From DAOTTI01 sp034437795 (GTDB taxonomy: Bacteria > Chloroflexota > UBA11872 > UBA12225): a stretch of DNA of 43,015 bases. The translations under genes and the position numbers were made by a program. Shown here in pieces: positions 31,735 to 39,815 of this stretch. The DNA is taken from assembly GCA_034437795.1 (NCBI GenBank), contig DAOTTI010000275.1, positions 1 to 43,015 of the forward strand, in the 5' to 3' direction. Position 1 is the stretch's first letter. Each line of letters begins with the position of its first letter. Under the pieces are notes generated by a model that worked only from the letters and a program-made list of their open reading frames with translations, was not told the DNA's origin and made no database searches.

Positions 31735-32145
31735 GTGCGTCGCATGGTGGTAGCTAGGGTCAGACCGGCGCGGGCCACGGCCCAGCGAAAGGTCTTGCTC
31801 GTCGATGACCAGCCGGCCTTTCTTGACCTCGCCCGCGGCCTGCTGCAGGAGTGTCCCAACCTGGTCGTCGTCGGGCAGGCCACTGGCGGCGAGCAGGCCC
31901 TCACCTGCGCGCAGACGCTACGCCCGGACGTGGCTCTCGTCGACGTGCTGATGCCCGGCATCAGCGGCTTCAAGCTGGCGCAGCGCCTGCGCGAGCAGAT
32001 CCCGCAGCTCAAGGTAATCGTCGTCAGTGCGGTCGACGATCCCCTCTACCCCCGCCTGGCGCGGGCGGCCGGAGCGGTGGGCTTTCTCTCCAAGAAGGCG
32101 CTCTCGGCCGAGGCCGTGGTGGCCCTGCTGGAGCAGCAGGCCTGA
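31732..32145 (+). CDS. Single-domain response regulator (receiver only)
   Basis: A 137-residue receiver domain. Asp25 and Asp26 lie in VLLVDDQP, the phosphorylation site is Asp71 in VALVDVLMPG, Ser99 is in VVSAVDD and Lys121 in FLSKKALS. After residue 135 there is no output domain. The gene is convergent with a histidine kinase, ending 30 bases from its 3' end, and they are the likely partners. Without a DNA-binding domain it would act by protein contact or as a phosphate sink. Starts at 31732 (ATG) and 31744 (ATG) are both possible; neither has a well-spaced ribosome-binding site. Confidence 0.85.
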   Translation: MVRRMVVARVRPARATAQRKVLLVDDQPAFLDLARGLLQECPNLVVVGQATGGEQALTCAQTLRPDVALVDVLMPGISGFKLAQRLREQIPQLKVIVVSAVDDPLYPRLARAAGAVGFLSKKALSAEAVVALLEQQA

Positions 32146-32175
32146 GTGCGGTCGAAGCAGGCCGGCGGCGCGCCG

Positions 32176-33990
32176 CTAGTCCGCCGGCGCAGCCAGCGGG
32201 AGCGACACCGCCAGCGTGGTCCCGCAGCCGGCGGCGCTACTGATCCGCCACGTGCCGCCGCATTGCTCCACACGGCCGGCAATGCTGCATAGCCCCAGCC
32301 CCGGCGAGATGGCGGCCGGATCGAAGCCACAGCCGTCGTCGACAATGGTCATGACCAGCTGCCGGCGCTGCTGGCGCTGGCGGCCATCCGTATTCGCGCG
32401 GCTCGCGCGGCTCGCGCGGCCCCGCGCCCCCTGCGCCCCGCGTGCGCCACGGCCGGACGTGCCCGAGACAGTGATGCGCAGCGAGACGGCCACGCTGCGG
32501 GCGGAAGCGTGGCGGTGGACGTTGTTCAGCCCCTCCTCCAGGATGCGGTAGGCGCTCAGACGCACCGGCTCGGGGATCTGATTGTCCAGCGGGCTATCGA
32601 GCTTGCTCACCAGGGGCGCGATGCGCAGGGTGGTGTGGAAGAACGGCTCGAAGCGCCCCAGAAGCGAGCGCACCGCGGGGACCAGCCCCACGTTGATGAT
32701 CGACGGGTGCAGCAGATGGGTGGCGTGGCGGATCTCCTGCTCCCGCACGCGGTCGATCTCGTCGCGCACGTCGCGGAGCAGCCCCTTTACCCGCTCGGGG
32801 TCGCTGTCCATCAGCGCCTCGCACTGGCCTAGCCGGTGCCAGGCTACCAGCAGCCGGTTCTGCACGCGGCTGTGCAGCAGTTCAGCGATCTCGCGCCGCA
32901 TGCGATCTTCGGCGGCACTAATCTGCTGGCGCGCCTGCTTCAGCTCGCGCACCTGGCGCTGCAGGGCGCGCTTGAGCGCCTGCTCCGTGACCAGCCGCTT
33001 CCGCTCGTCGATGCGGTGGTAGTTGACCACAATCGCCTGCACGCTCGGCTCGTCCAGCAGGTTGGTGGCCGTGCCCTCCATCCAGCGCCAGGAGCCGTCA
33101 TAATGGCGGGCGCGGTACTCGGTCGTGCGCGATCGCCCTGCCTCCTTCAAGACCTCACGGAAGTACCTGAGCGTGGGCCCGCGGTCATCAGGATGGAGCA
33201 GGTCGAAGGCGTTACGCCTCACGAAGTCCTCCAGCGGGTAGCCCAGGAGCGTGGTCGTGGCCGGGCTGGCGTAGAGGATTGTCCCCCCGGTGGTCACCAG
33301 GGCGATGGCCTCCGCGCTCCGCTCGATCAAGGCGCGGAACCGGCGCTCCGCCGCCTGCTCCGAGTAGCGCACCCGCACCCGCTCCAGGGCGGCGGCGGCG
33401 TGAGCGGCAAACAGGTGCAGCGCCTCACGATCCGGCGGGGGTAGCGGCCCGGGCACGCGGAAGCTGACGCCGAGCACTCCCAGGATGCGCCCGCTCGCCC
33501 GCAAGGGCACGAGCACGAAGGAGCGGATACCCGCTTCGGCCAGTTGCGGGTAGCGGCCGAAGGGCGTCTCGGCCAGCGTGTCATCGACGCAGACGGTCTC
33601 GCCGGTGGCCAGCACGTGCAGGGTGGCGCCCTCCACGCGCTGCGGCGTGCGCGACAGTCGCCCCGTGTGGTCCAGCAGGATGTAGCCGTCGGCCGGCCGG
33701 CTCCCCGGCACCAGGTCGCCCCATGCCGGATCCTCGGCCAGCACCAGCCGGCCGTCATAGCCATCCACGTCCGCCACCGCCCGCTCCGCGATCCGGCTCA
33801 GGAGCGCGGCGATCGCCGCCGGCTCGGCCGGCACCGGCGCGGCCAGCTCCAGGGCGGCCTCGTGCAGCGCCCGCAGGCGCTCGGCGCCGCGCTCGGTGGC
33901 TGTCGAGGTATGACCAGCCGGCTCGGCCGGCGGAGAGACGGGCACGGGCGCTGCGATCATGGCCGAGCGGACCATACCCCCGGAGCACAC
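32176..33990 (-). CDS. GAF-PAS histidine kinase (HisKA_3-like)
   Basis: A protein of up to 604 residues, soluble, with a GAF domain (about 60-205), a PAS/PAC domain (about 212-335; GGTILYASPATTTLLGYPLED, DGSWRWMEGTATNLLDE), a coiled coil (335-365), a phospho-acceptor helix with His373 in AELLHSRVQNRL, and an ATPase domain with N-box EEGLNNVHRH (489/490), G1 IVDDGCGFDP and G2 GLGLCSIAGRV. A 36-residue Arg/Gly/Ala-rich insert (509-544) separates the N and G1 boxes. HisKA_3 kinases normally pair with NarL-type regulators, but the convergent partner here lacks an output domain. The start is uncertain: GTG at 33990, ATG at 33975 and ATG at 33960 are all in frame, without a clear ribosome-binding site. 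Confidence 0.87.
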   Translation of the reverse strand: MCSGGMVRSAMIAAPVPVSPPAEPAGHTSTATERGAERLRALHEAALELAAPVPAEPAAIAALLSRIAERAVADVDGYDGRLVLAEDPAWGDLVPGSRPADGYILLDHTGRLSRTPQRVEGATLHVLATGETVCVDDTLAETPFGRYPQLAEAGIRSFVLVPLRASGRILGVLGVSFRVPGPLPPPDREALHLFAAHAAAALERVRVRYSEQAAERRFRALIERSAEAIALVTTGGTILYASPATTTLLGYPLEDFVRRNAFDLLHPDDRGPTLRYFREVLKEAGRSRTTEYRARHYDGSWRWMEGTATNLLDEPSVQAIVVNYHRIDERKRLVTEQALKRALQRQVRELKQARQQISAAEDRMRREIAELLHSRVQNRLLVAWHRLGQCEALMDSDPERVKGLLRDVRDEIDRVREQEIRHATHLLHPSIINVGLVPAVRSLLGRFEPFFHTTLRIAPLVSKLDSPLDNQIPEPVRLSAYRILEEGLNNVHRHASARSVAVSLRITVSGTSGRGARGAQGARGRASRASRANTDGRQRQQRRQLVMTIVDDGCGFDPAAISPGLGLCSIAGRVEQCGGTWRISSAAGCGTTLAVSLPLAAPAD

Positions 33991-34040
33991 GCCGAGTCAA
34001 GCCAGTGGCCCGTCCTGGGGAGCCAGGTAAAGACCCCAGG

Positions 34041-35945
34041 CTAGACGACCAGGCCGGCGAAGCCTGCGCTACGCTCAATCCCCAGGGCCTGCAGGCGCGC
34101 CGCGGGGATCAGGCCGTCGCGGGTCCAGCCCCGGGCGGCGTAGTAGGCCTCGATCATCAGGTCAAGCTCGTCCCGCGTCAGGCGCTCGCCCGCGCCCGGG
34201 CCGCTGGCCAGCGGCTCCTCCAGGAGGCGCGGGGGAAGCGTGTCGTCGGCGCGGGTCCAGCCCTCACGGATGTTGAACAGCTTCTTGAGGGTGGTCACCC
34301 GCTCTCCCACGCGGCGCAGCTCCTCACCATCGAAGTCCCAGCCGGTGACGAAGCGGAGCAGGCCGGCGCTTTCCCCATACAGGTCGTCAAAGCACTTGCG
34401 GATGAACTTGCACAGGATCAGCGAATCGAGCACCGCCGCCTGGTCCTCCGCCGCCGCCACCAGCCGGCCCCGCCCGACCTCAGCGGTGAAGCGGTCCACC
34501 TGGCCCGAGAAGTCGGCCTCGTAGGCGCTACTGCGATTGTGGCAGGCGCCGCGGGGCGTCACGGCGAAGCCCAGGGCCAGGGTCTTCAGCCCCCGCGGGT
34601 CGTACCCGGGCAGCTCCAGCCCCTTCACATGCATCGCCCAGGCCTCGCTCCCCTGCCCGACGATGGCCGCCGCGCGCCGGCTGCCCTCCGCCAGCAGCTC
34701 GCCCAGCCCCTCCTGGCGCCGAGCGATGGCCCGGATTACGGCCCCCACCGCCGCGGCGTCCCCGAAGCGCAGCGGCGGCCCGCGGCGCCAAGGCTCCTGC
34801 AGCACCCCCCGCTCGGCCGACTCCATCGCCCAGGCGATAGTGCCCCCCGTGGAGATGGTGTCCAGCCCCAGGTCGTCACACGCCCGCACCAGCCGGATGA
34901 CGGCGTTCGGATCGTCGATGCCCAGCAACGGCCCCAGGGCGAACACCGACTCGTACTCCAGCCGCGTCTCGTTCGTCCCCTTCCCCCGCATAGCGCCGGC
35001 CGGCGCGTCCGAGGCGGGGCCCTCATCCAGGGCGCGGTACAGGTGCTCGCATCCGACGGTGCAACTGGCGCAGCCCACGGTTCGCGTGTGGTGGTCGCGG
35101 TAGAGCGTCTCGCCGCTGACCCGCTCCGCCCCGCGAAAGGTCGGCGCCCGAAAGTTGATGGCCGGCAGGATGCCCAGGCGATCGAAGGTGAGCAGGTTGG
35201 CCGGCGTCCCGAGTTCGCGGTACTTGGCGGTCGCCGGGCCGGTGCTGCGCTCAATCAGGCGCGCGTTGGCGCGGCGTAACGCCTCGGGATCAGCGATGGC
35301 CGGATGCAGCCGGCCGAGCACCGCTAGGGCCTTCACCCGCTTGGCCCCCATCACCGCTCCCCCGCCGCAGCGCCCGGCGTGGCGGCCGTCGTTGCTGATA
35401 GTGGCGAAGCGCACCAGCCGTTCACCAGCGGGGCCGATCACGGCGGTGCGCGCGCCAGCCATCCCCTCGCCGGCCAGCTCGGCGCGGACGGCCAGCTCCG
35501 TCTCCCAGGTGCTCAGCCCCAGGAGGTGGGCAGCCGGCCGCAGCTGCACCGCGCGCTCGGGATCATCGGTGACGACCAGGCAGGTCCAGTCGGGACAGGC
35601 TCCGGTGAGCACCAGCGCGTCGTAGCCGGTGCGCTTGAGCGCCAGCGCCAGATGGCTGCTGGACAGGGAATCGCCGATCAAGCCGGTCAGCGGCGACTTG
35701 AACAGGACGGCAAACTTGGCGGTGGTGGTGACCGCCGTCCCCACCAGCGGGCTGGAGGCGAAGATCAGGGGCGCCTCGGGCGCCAGTGGCTCCACGCCCG
35801 GCGGGCAATACCGCAGCAGCAGCGCGGTGCCCAGGCCGATGCCGCCGACGCAGCGCCGCAGCACCGGCTCCGGCAGAGGATCCACTGCCCACGCCCCGCT
35901 GCTCAGGTCCACCCGCAGCAGGCGCCCGTAGTAACCGTCCGGCAT
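34041..35945 (-). CDS. Aldehyde:ferredoxin oxidoreductase (AOR, tungsten-type) family enzyme
   Basis: A 634-residue AOR-family protein, which oxidises aldehydes with a bis-pyranopterin tungsten (or molybdenum) cofactor and a [4Fe-4S] cluster. Cluster Cys are Cys292, Cys295 and Cys299 in GCASCTVGCE plus Cys512 in LILCKF, the pattern known from Pyrococcus AOR. DLSSGAWAVDPLP, SPLTGLIGDSLSSSHLALALKRTGYDALVLTG and LELPGYDPRGLKTLALGFAVTPRGACHN are cofactor-domain blocks. The ATG at 35945 has GGAGG 6 bases upstream, and the frame upstream to 36095 is not protein-like. No ferredoxin gene is near. A lipoprotein cytochrome c is divergent at 36248 and might accept electrons. The substrate is unknown. 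Confidence 0.92.
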   Translation of the reverse strand: MPDGYYGRLLRVDLSSGAWAVDPLPEPVLRRCVGGIGLGTALLLRYCPPGVEPLAPEAPLIFASSPLVGTAVTTTAKFAVLFKSPLTGLIGDSLSSSHLALALKRTGYDALVLTGACPDWTCLVVTDDPERAVQLRPAAHLLGLSTWETELAVRAELAGEGMAGARTAVIGPAGERLVRFATISNDGRHAGRCGGGAVMGAKRVKALAVLGRLHPAIADPEALRRANARLIERSTGPATAKYRELGTPANLLTFDRLGILPAINFRAPTFRGAERVSGETLYRDHHTRTVGCASCTVGCEHLYRALDEGPASDAPAGAMRGKGTNETRLEYESVFALGPLLGIDDPNAVIRLVRACDDLGLDTISTGGTIAWAMESAERGVLQEPWRRGPPLRFGDAAAVGAVIRAIARRQEGLGELLAEGSRRAAAIVGQGSEAWAMHVKGLELPGYDPRGLKTLALGFAVTPRGACHNRSSAYEADFSGQVDRFTAEVGRGRLVAAAEDQAAVLDSLILCKFIRKCFDDLYGESAGLLRFVTGWDFDGEELRRVGERVTTLKKLFNIREGWTRADDTLPPRLLEEPLASGPGAGERLTRDELDLMIEAYYAARGWTRDGLIPAARLQALGIERSAGFAGLVV

Positions 35946-36247
35946 GCCCAACCTCCACAGTAGCACGAACTTGCGCACGGCGCATTCCCCCCTGGCTCGC
36001 GGGTGTGGCGAGGAGCGAGGGACGAGGAGCGAGTAGCGCGTTCTTCCCGTGCCCCAGGGGGTGACGGGAACGAGTATGGGTTCCACCGGCTCCACCCGGC
36101 GGGCTCGCTTCAGCGGGCTTGGCGAGGTCTAGCCGACCCGCTTTAGCGGCGGGCGTAAGCGCCCTCACCCAGCGCGACCCCCAGCGGGACCGTGTCGCCT
36201 GCACGCCACGCCCCTGGAGCGGCACGGACGTTGCCAGGAGCACCGCC
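35946..36247. other. 302-bp divergent region between AOR and cytochrome c
   Basis: Holds the reverse-strand heptamers at 36008-36042 and a GTATGGGTTCCACCGG stretch, then TTGCCAGGAG before the cytochrome start. A few short imperfect stems are present (for example CCGCTTTAGCGG near 36139). No clear promoter boxes and no gene are seen. Confidence 0.5.
36008..36042 (-). repeat. Heptanucleotide repeat, ACTCGSY family read on the minus strand (5 units)
   Basis: On the plus strand GCGAGGA, GCGAGGG, ACGAGGA, GCGAGTA, GCGCGTT in 7-bp phase. The reverse complement gives CTCGC-containing units like those of the ACTCGSY arrays elsewhere in the window. Confidence 0.75.
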
Positions 36248-36661
36248 GTGGTCCGTCGATGCTGGCGCGCGGGGGCGAGGCTATTACCAGCAGCCGTCCA
36301 TCGCCTGCTCCCGGTGGCCGTGCTCCTGCTGGCGACGTGCGGCCCCGGCGCCCTGGCCTCGCCGGCAAAGGACGTGCCGGGTGGCGATCCGTATCGCGGG
36401 CGCGCCGCCATCGCCAAATACGGCTGCGGCGCCTGCCACATCATCCCAGGCGTAGCCGGCGCCCAGGGTAAGGTCGGCCCTCCGCTCACCGGCATCGCCG
36501 GGCGGGCAGTGATTGCCGGCCGCCTGCCGAACACCCCCGAGAGCCTGATCCGGTGGATCAGGAACCCGCAGGCGATCGAACCGGGGAATGTGATGCCGGA
36601 CCTGGGCGTGACGGAGGCCGACGCTCGCGACATCGCCGCCTACCTCTACACCCTGAGGTAA
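36248..36661 (+). CDS. Lipoprotein c-type cytochrome
   Basis: This 137-residue protein starts at the GTG at 36248, since AGGAG lies 7 bases upstream; the frame is open further upstream but not protein-like. The signal LLPVAVLLLATCGPG ends in a lipobox with Cys31, so it is anchored outside the membrane. The heme motif is YGCGACHIIPG (Cys60, Cys63, His64) and the axial Met is likely Met116 in GNVMPDLG. RGRAAIAKYGCGACHIIPG and PPLTGIAGR are typical of monoheme class I cytochromes such as those fused to, or accepting from, oxidases. It is divergent from the AOR-like gene, and electron transfer between them is possible but unproven. Confidence 0.88.
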   Translation: MVRRCWRAGARLLPAAVHRLLPVAVLLLATCGPGALASPAKDVPGGDPYRGRAAIAKYGCGACHIIPGVAGAQGKVGPPLTGIAGRAVIAGRLPNTPESLIRWIRNPQAIEPGNVMPDLGVTEADARDIAAYLYTLR

Positions 36662-36670
36662 GACAGTGGG

Positions 36671-36760
36671 AGCCGGCACAATCACGCCGGTCGCTCGGAG
36701 CGCGGCGAACCACAGCCGGCACAATCAGGCTGGTCGCCAGCGAGGCGGCCCACCAACAGC
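36671..36760 (+). repeat. 43-bp imperfect direct repeat upstream of the small orphan gene
   Basis: AGCCGGCACAATCA begins at 36671 and again at 36714, followed in both by a related GCCGGTCGCT / GCTGGTCGCC tail. The spacing is 43 bases. It lies between the cytochrome stop and the ATG at 36774. Confidence 0.6.
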
Positions 36761-36773
36761 AGGAGGCAACGGC

Positions 36774-37025
36774 ATGCCTGAAGAAGCAACGATCCTGATT
36801 CGGCTGTCGCCAGCGCAGGCCCTCGCCGCCGGCGCCGTGCTGCGCGGTTACCTGGCCCACCAGCGCGAACGGCTGGGCGAGCAGGCGGAGAGCAACCCGA
36901 ACTTCCGTAACGTGGCCGGCGCCCTCGACGCCATCGACGCCGCGCTCGGTGTCCGGCGCGACCAGTCCGGCGCGTCCGGCCAACCCGCCGAGCCCAGCCC
37001 ACCCAGGTCCCAGACGCCGTCCTGA
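36774..37025 (+). CDS. Small uncharacterised protein
   Basis: An 83-residue protein: AGGAGG lies 7 bases before the ATG at 36774, a very good translation signal. The sequence has a helical core (ILIRLSPAQALAAGAVLRGYLAHQRERL, NVAGALDAIDAAL) and a Pro/Ser/Gln-rich tail. No Cys, no signal peptide and no recognised family. It is 112 bases after the cytochrome gene and may be co-transcribed. Function unknown. Confidence 0.65.
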   Translation: MPEEATILIRLSPAQALAAGAVLRGYLAHQRERLGEQAESNPNFRNVAGALDAIDAALGVRRDQSGASGQPAEPSPPRSQTPS

Positions 37026-37429
37026 TGCCCGCGCGGCACACTCACTCCGCAGGCGTGCCCAACCCATCTCGCTGGCACCAGGCCGCACGCCCATGGCCGT
37101 CGTTCCCCCGCTCCGACGCGGAGCGGGGACGGCGCGGCCACCGTGGGCATGTCCTCTCCCCATAGCCCTCATTCCCCCTCTCCGTGTCGGAGCGGGGGCG
37201 GCGGGGCCAAGCCGCACGGCGGGGCCGGGTGGGGCAGGGGTGCGGCGCGGCCGCGGCCGAAGGGGGTGAGGTCTCCCCCCTCTCCCGCGTGCGGGAGAGG
37301 GGGCCAGGGGGTCAGGGCTGTCCTCTGCTGGCGCGGCCCCGACCGAAGGGGGTGAGGGCTCTGCCCGCGTTTCCGCGTTTCCGCGTTCCCGCGTCGGGGA
37401 GGGAGGGCCAGGGGGAGCGGCGCGGCGCG
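37026..37429. other. 404-bp GC-rich intergenic region
   Basis: Contains a strong GC hairpin (37276-37303) and other CTCCGTGTCGGAGCGGGGG-like copies (about 37165, 37190, 37390). No gene is supported: the frames are repetitive Pro/Arg/Gly with no family match. Confidence 0.6.
37276..37303 (+). repeat. GC-hairpin repeat, 13-bp perfect stem
   Basis: CCCCCTCTCCCGC (37276-37288), GT, GCGGGAGAGGGGG (37291-37303). It lies between the convergent small orphan gene and the TIM-barrel isomerase, so it could end both transcripts. A GGGGGTGAGGGCTC tail lies nearby at about 37348. Confidence 0.75.
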
Positions 37430-38275
37430 CTACACCAGGTATTGGCTCAGATACTGCCGGGCCAGGATCAGCCCCCGCTTGAAGCGCTCCTCGCTGCCGC
37501 GCCAGACGGGGTCCTCGTGCTCCACGGCGATGATGTGGTCGTACCCGTTGTCGTAGAGCACGGTCAGGAAGGCCGGCCAATCGACCACGCCCCAGCCGGG
37601 CAGGCGGTAGCGCCACCACCTCCCGCGGCCCGGAGAGGTAGGGAACTGGCGCCCGTAGATCCCATAGAGGGTGCGCTCCTCCTCGAACATCTCTGTGTCC
37701 TTGCCGTGCACGTACTTGATCTTGGCGGCGAACTGGCGGGCCGCCTTGAGGTAGTCGATCCCCAGCCACACCAGGTGCGACGGATCAAAGCAGAGGCCGA
37801 AACGCTCGGACGGTATGGCGTCGAACACGACCTGCCACGTCTCAGGCGAGAACATCAGATTGTTGCCGTTGTTCGGCCAGTTCTCCACCACCAGGCTCAC
37901 GCCCCGCCGCTCGGCCTCCTCCACCGCCGGGCCATAGACGCGCTTGAAGCCCTCCAGCTGCTCGGCGGCCGGAATGGAGGTGTCGCGGCCGTGGGGGACC
38001 ATCAGACAGCCGACGCCCTCGCCGGCGGCCCAGGGGATGGCCTGCAGGATCTTGTCGCGCACCGCCGCCTGCTGCGCCTCGTCCCTGGTCCCGACGACGC
38101 CCCCGCCGACGGCGGCGCAGCCGGGCTCCAGGCCGTGCTTGCGGGCGATGTCGCCCGCGCGGGGCTCCATCACCGGCGGATCGACGGCCTGGTAGCCGGC
38201 GCCGGCCAGCCAGCGGACGTTCTCCTCGTACGGGAGCCGGCGCAGATAGTCAATGAGCATCGCCGAAAGCTTCAT
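37430..38275 (-). CDS. Sugar phosphate isomerase/epimerase-like TIM barrel (second copy)
   Basis: A 281-residue xylose isomerase-like TIM-barrel protein. Candidate metal ligands are Glu131 in LVVENWPN, Asp164 with His167 in LCFDPSHLVW, His190 in IKYVHGKD and Glu252 in AVEHEDPVW. AAGGAGGG lies a few bases before the ATG at 38275. It follows a Gfo/Idh/MocA gene on the same strand by 66 bases, the common pairing in inositol-like or keto-sugar catabolism. The two TIM barrels of the window are not close copies, so the substrates probably differ. Confidence 0.88.
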   Translation of the reverse strand: MKLSAMLIDYLRRLPYEENVRWLAGAGYQAVDPPVMEPRAGDIARKHGLEPGCAAVGGGVVGTRDEAQQAAVRDKILQAIPWAAGEGVGCLMVPHGRDTSIPAAEQLEGFKRVYGPAVEEAERRGVSLVVENWPNNGNNLMFSPETWQVVFDAIPSERFGLCFDPSHLVWLGIDYLKAARQFAAKIKYVHGKDTEMFEEERTLYGIYGRQFPTSPGRGRWWRYRLPGWGVVDWPAFLTVLYDNGYDHIIAVEHEDPVWRGSEERFKRGLILARQYLSQYLV

Positions 38276-38300
38276 GCACCCTCCTTAACTTCGCCTCACC

Positions 38301-38342
38301 GTGAACCGTGAGCTTTGAACCGTGAACTTTGAACCGTGAACT
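38301..38342 (+). repeat. Heptanucleotide tandem repeat, TTGAACY family (6 units)
   Basis: GTGAACC, GTGAGCT, TTGAACC, GTGAACT, TTGAACC, GTGAACT in unbroken 7-bp phase. It fills the gap between the two minus-strand genes and reaches the last base of the dehydrogenase stop codon. Confidence 0.85.
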
Positions 38343-39355
38343 CATCTTATGCGTCCCGTGGCGCGGAGCAGCGTTTCCTGGACCAGGAGCTCATGGTCCA
38401 GGGTGCGGTCGGGCGGGCGCTCGCCGCGGATGGCGGCCACGAAGGCCTCCAACTCCAGTTCGTACGAGCGCTGGCGGGACGTACCGGCCAACGGCACCTC
38501 CTGTAGCCCCTGCTGGAAGCCATCGCGGGCGGTATCCAGGATCAGGCGGGCGCTGCGGGCCGGCTCCATCGGGTCCAGGATGGCGCTGCCCCGCGTGCCG
38601 TACACCTCGAAGCGACGCTGCTTAGGCTCCACCTCCATCGCGGCGATGTCCACCAGGGCCATCGCGCGCCGGAACTCTACGACGGCCAGGGTGTTATCGG
38701 CAAAGGCCGGCACGCCCGGCGTCGCGTCGTTGCGCAAGAACGAGGTGACGCGGGCGGGGCGCTCGTCGTGCATGATCCATAGGATCTGGTCCAGCATGTG
38801 GCCGCCGAGGTCATAGAGGATGCCGCCCAGGTGCGCGGCGGCGATCGTGGCGCGGGTGAAGGCGCTGCCGCTCTCCGGGATCCAGGTGGACATGTGCCCG
38901 CGGATGCCGAAGACGTCGCCCAGCAGGCCGGAGCGGGCCCATTCCGCCACGCGCCGGAAGCCATCCTGGTAGCGAAACATATAGCCCATCTGGATCAGGA
39001 GCCCCCGCCGGCGCGCGATGGAGACCGCCTCCTGGAAGGCCGGCCAGTCATCGCCCGCGGGTTTGTCGTACCAGATGTGCTTGCCGGCCTCGAGACAGGC
39101 GCGGGCCATGGGCAGGCTGTGGGCATTCAGCCCTTCCACCGCCACGGCCACGATCGATGGGTCACCGAGCAGCTCCTCCGCGCTGGCGTACCAGCGCAGG
39201 CCGGCATAGGCGCGGTGGTCCGCAGCCCGCGCGCGAGCGGCGGGATCAGGCTCGAAGACGCCACAGAACTCGACCTCAGGATTGGAACGTAGCGCCAGGG
39301 CCTTGCCAGCGGCATGGCCGTGCTGGACGCCGTACTGGGCGATGCGGACAGGCAT
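38342..39355 (-). CDS. Gfo/Idh/MocA family oxidoreductase (second copy)
   Basis: This 337-residue dehydrogenase starts at the ATG at 39355 with GGAGAG about 5 bases upstream; the frame is open to 39685 but that part is repetitive. The Rossmann loop is AQYGVQHGHAAGKA, a non-standard glycine pattern with His in place of the usual middle residues. IWYDKPAGDDW gives the K-P motif, DKP rather than EKP. AHLGGILYDLGGHMLDQILWIM supplies the substrate His and Asp. It probably oxidises a sugar or cyclitol and works with the downstream TIM barrel. Confidence 0.88.
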   Translation of the reverse strand: MPVRIAQYGVQHGHAAGKALALRSNPEVEFCGVFEPDPAARARAADHRAYAGLRWYASAEELLGDPSIVAVAVEGLNAHSLPMARACLEAGKHIWYDKPAGDDWPAFQEAVSIARRRGLLIQMGYMFRYQDGFRRVAEWARSGLLGDVFGIRGHMSTWIPESGSAFTRATIAAAHLGGILYDLGGHMLDQILWIMHDERPARVTSFLRNDATPGVPAFADNTLAVVEFRRAMALVDIAAMEVEPKQRRFEVYGTRGSAILDPMEPARSARLILDTARDGFQQGLQEVPLAGTSRQRSYELELEAFVAAIRGERPPDRTLDHELLVQETLLRATGRIR

Positions 39356-39815
39356 GGCTCTCTCCAAGACAACAGTTAGCGTCAGGCATGCGCAACCCTT
39401 CCGGATCACGCCAGGCTGTGGCCGGCGTTCCCCGTCTCCGTGTCGGAGAGGGGGCTCGGGGGTGAGGTCCGCCACGGCGGCTGATCCGCATGTGTTGCGC
39501 GTACCCGTCAGCGTCCGGAAGCGGGAGCCTCCGGCTCGTGTAAGGTAGCATGCCGCTCCAGGGCCAGGGCCAGGCTGCGCGCCCGGCACGTCGTCGGTCC
39601 TGCTGGAGGCGCTGGAGCCGGCGCAGACCCAGGGATAGGGCCAGGCTGCGTGCCCTGCGCGGTGAAAGCCGCGCGGACCCACCATCCGCGCACTCTACGC
39701 CAGCGCAGAAAGGGTACGATTGTCAGTGACCCTTCCACTCAGCCGTCGGCTGGCCCAGGCCTGGCCCAGGGTAGCGGGCCGGTAGAACGGTAGACCCGTT
39801 GCACGGAGAGACAGG
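39356..39815. other. 460-bp intergenic region between divergent genes
   Basis: Contains a GC-hairpin-type copy (CTCCGTGTCGGAGAGGGGG, about 39438), a 19-bp direct repeat AGGGCCAGGCTGCGYGCCC at 39566-39584 and 39637-39655 (period 71) and a perfect CCAGGCCTGG palindrome at 39755-39764. A TACGAT at 39715-39720 lacks a good -35. No gene is supported. Confidence 0.5.

Noticed and set aside
31653..31757. 34-codon repeat peptide as a definite gene
   Set aside because: No clear, well-spaced ribosome-binding site and no homology visible; kept only as a finding.
39715..39720. TACGAT as a promoter -10 upstream of the binding-protein gene at 39816
   Set aside because: No -35 resembling TTGACA lies 16 to 18 bases upstream.
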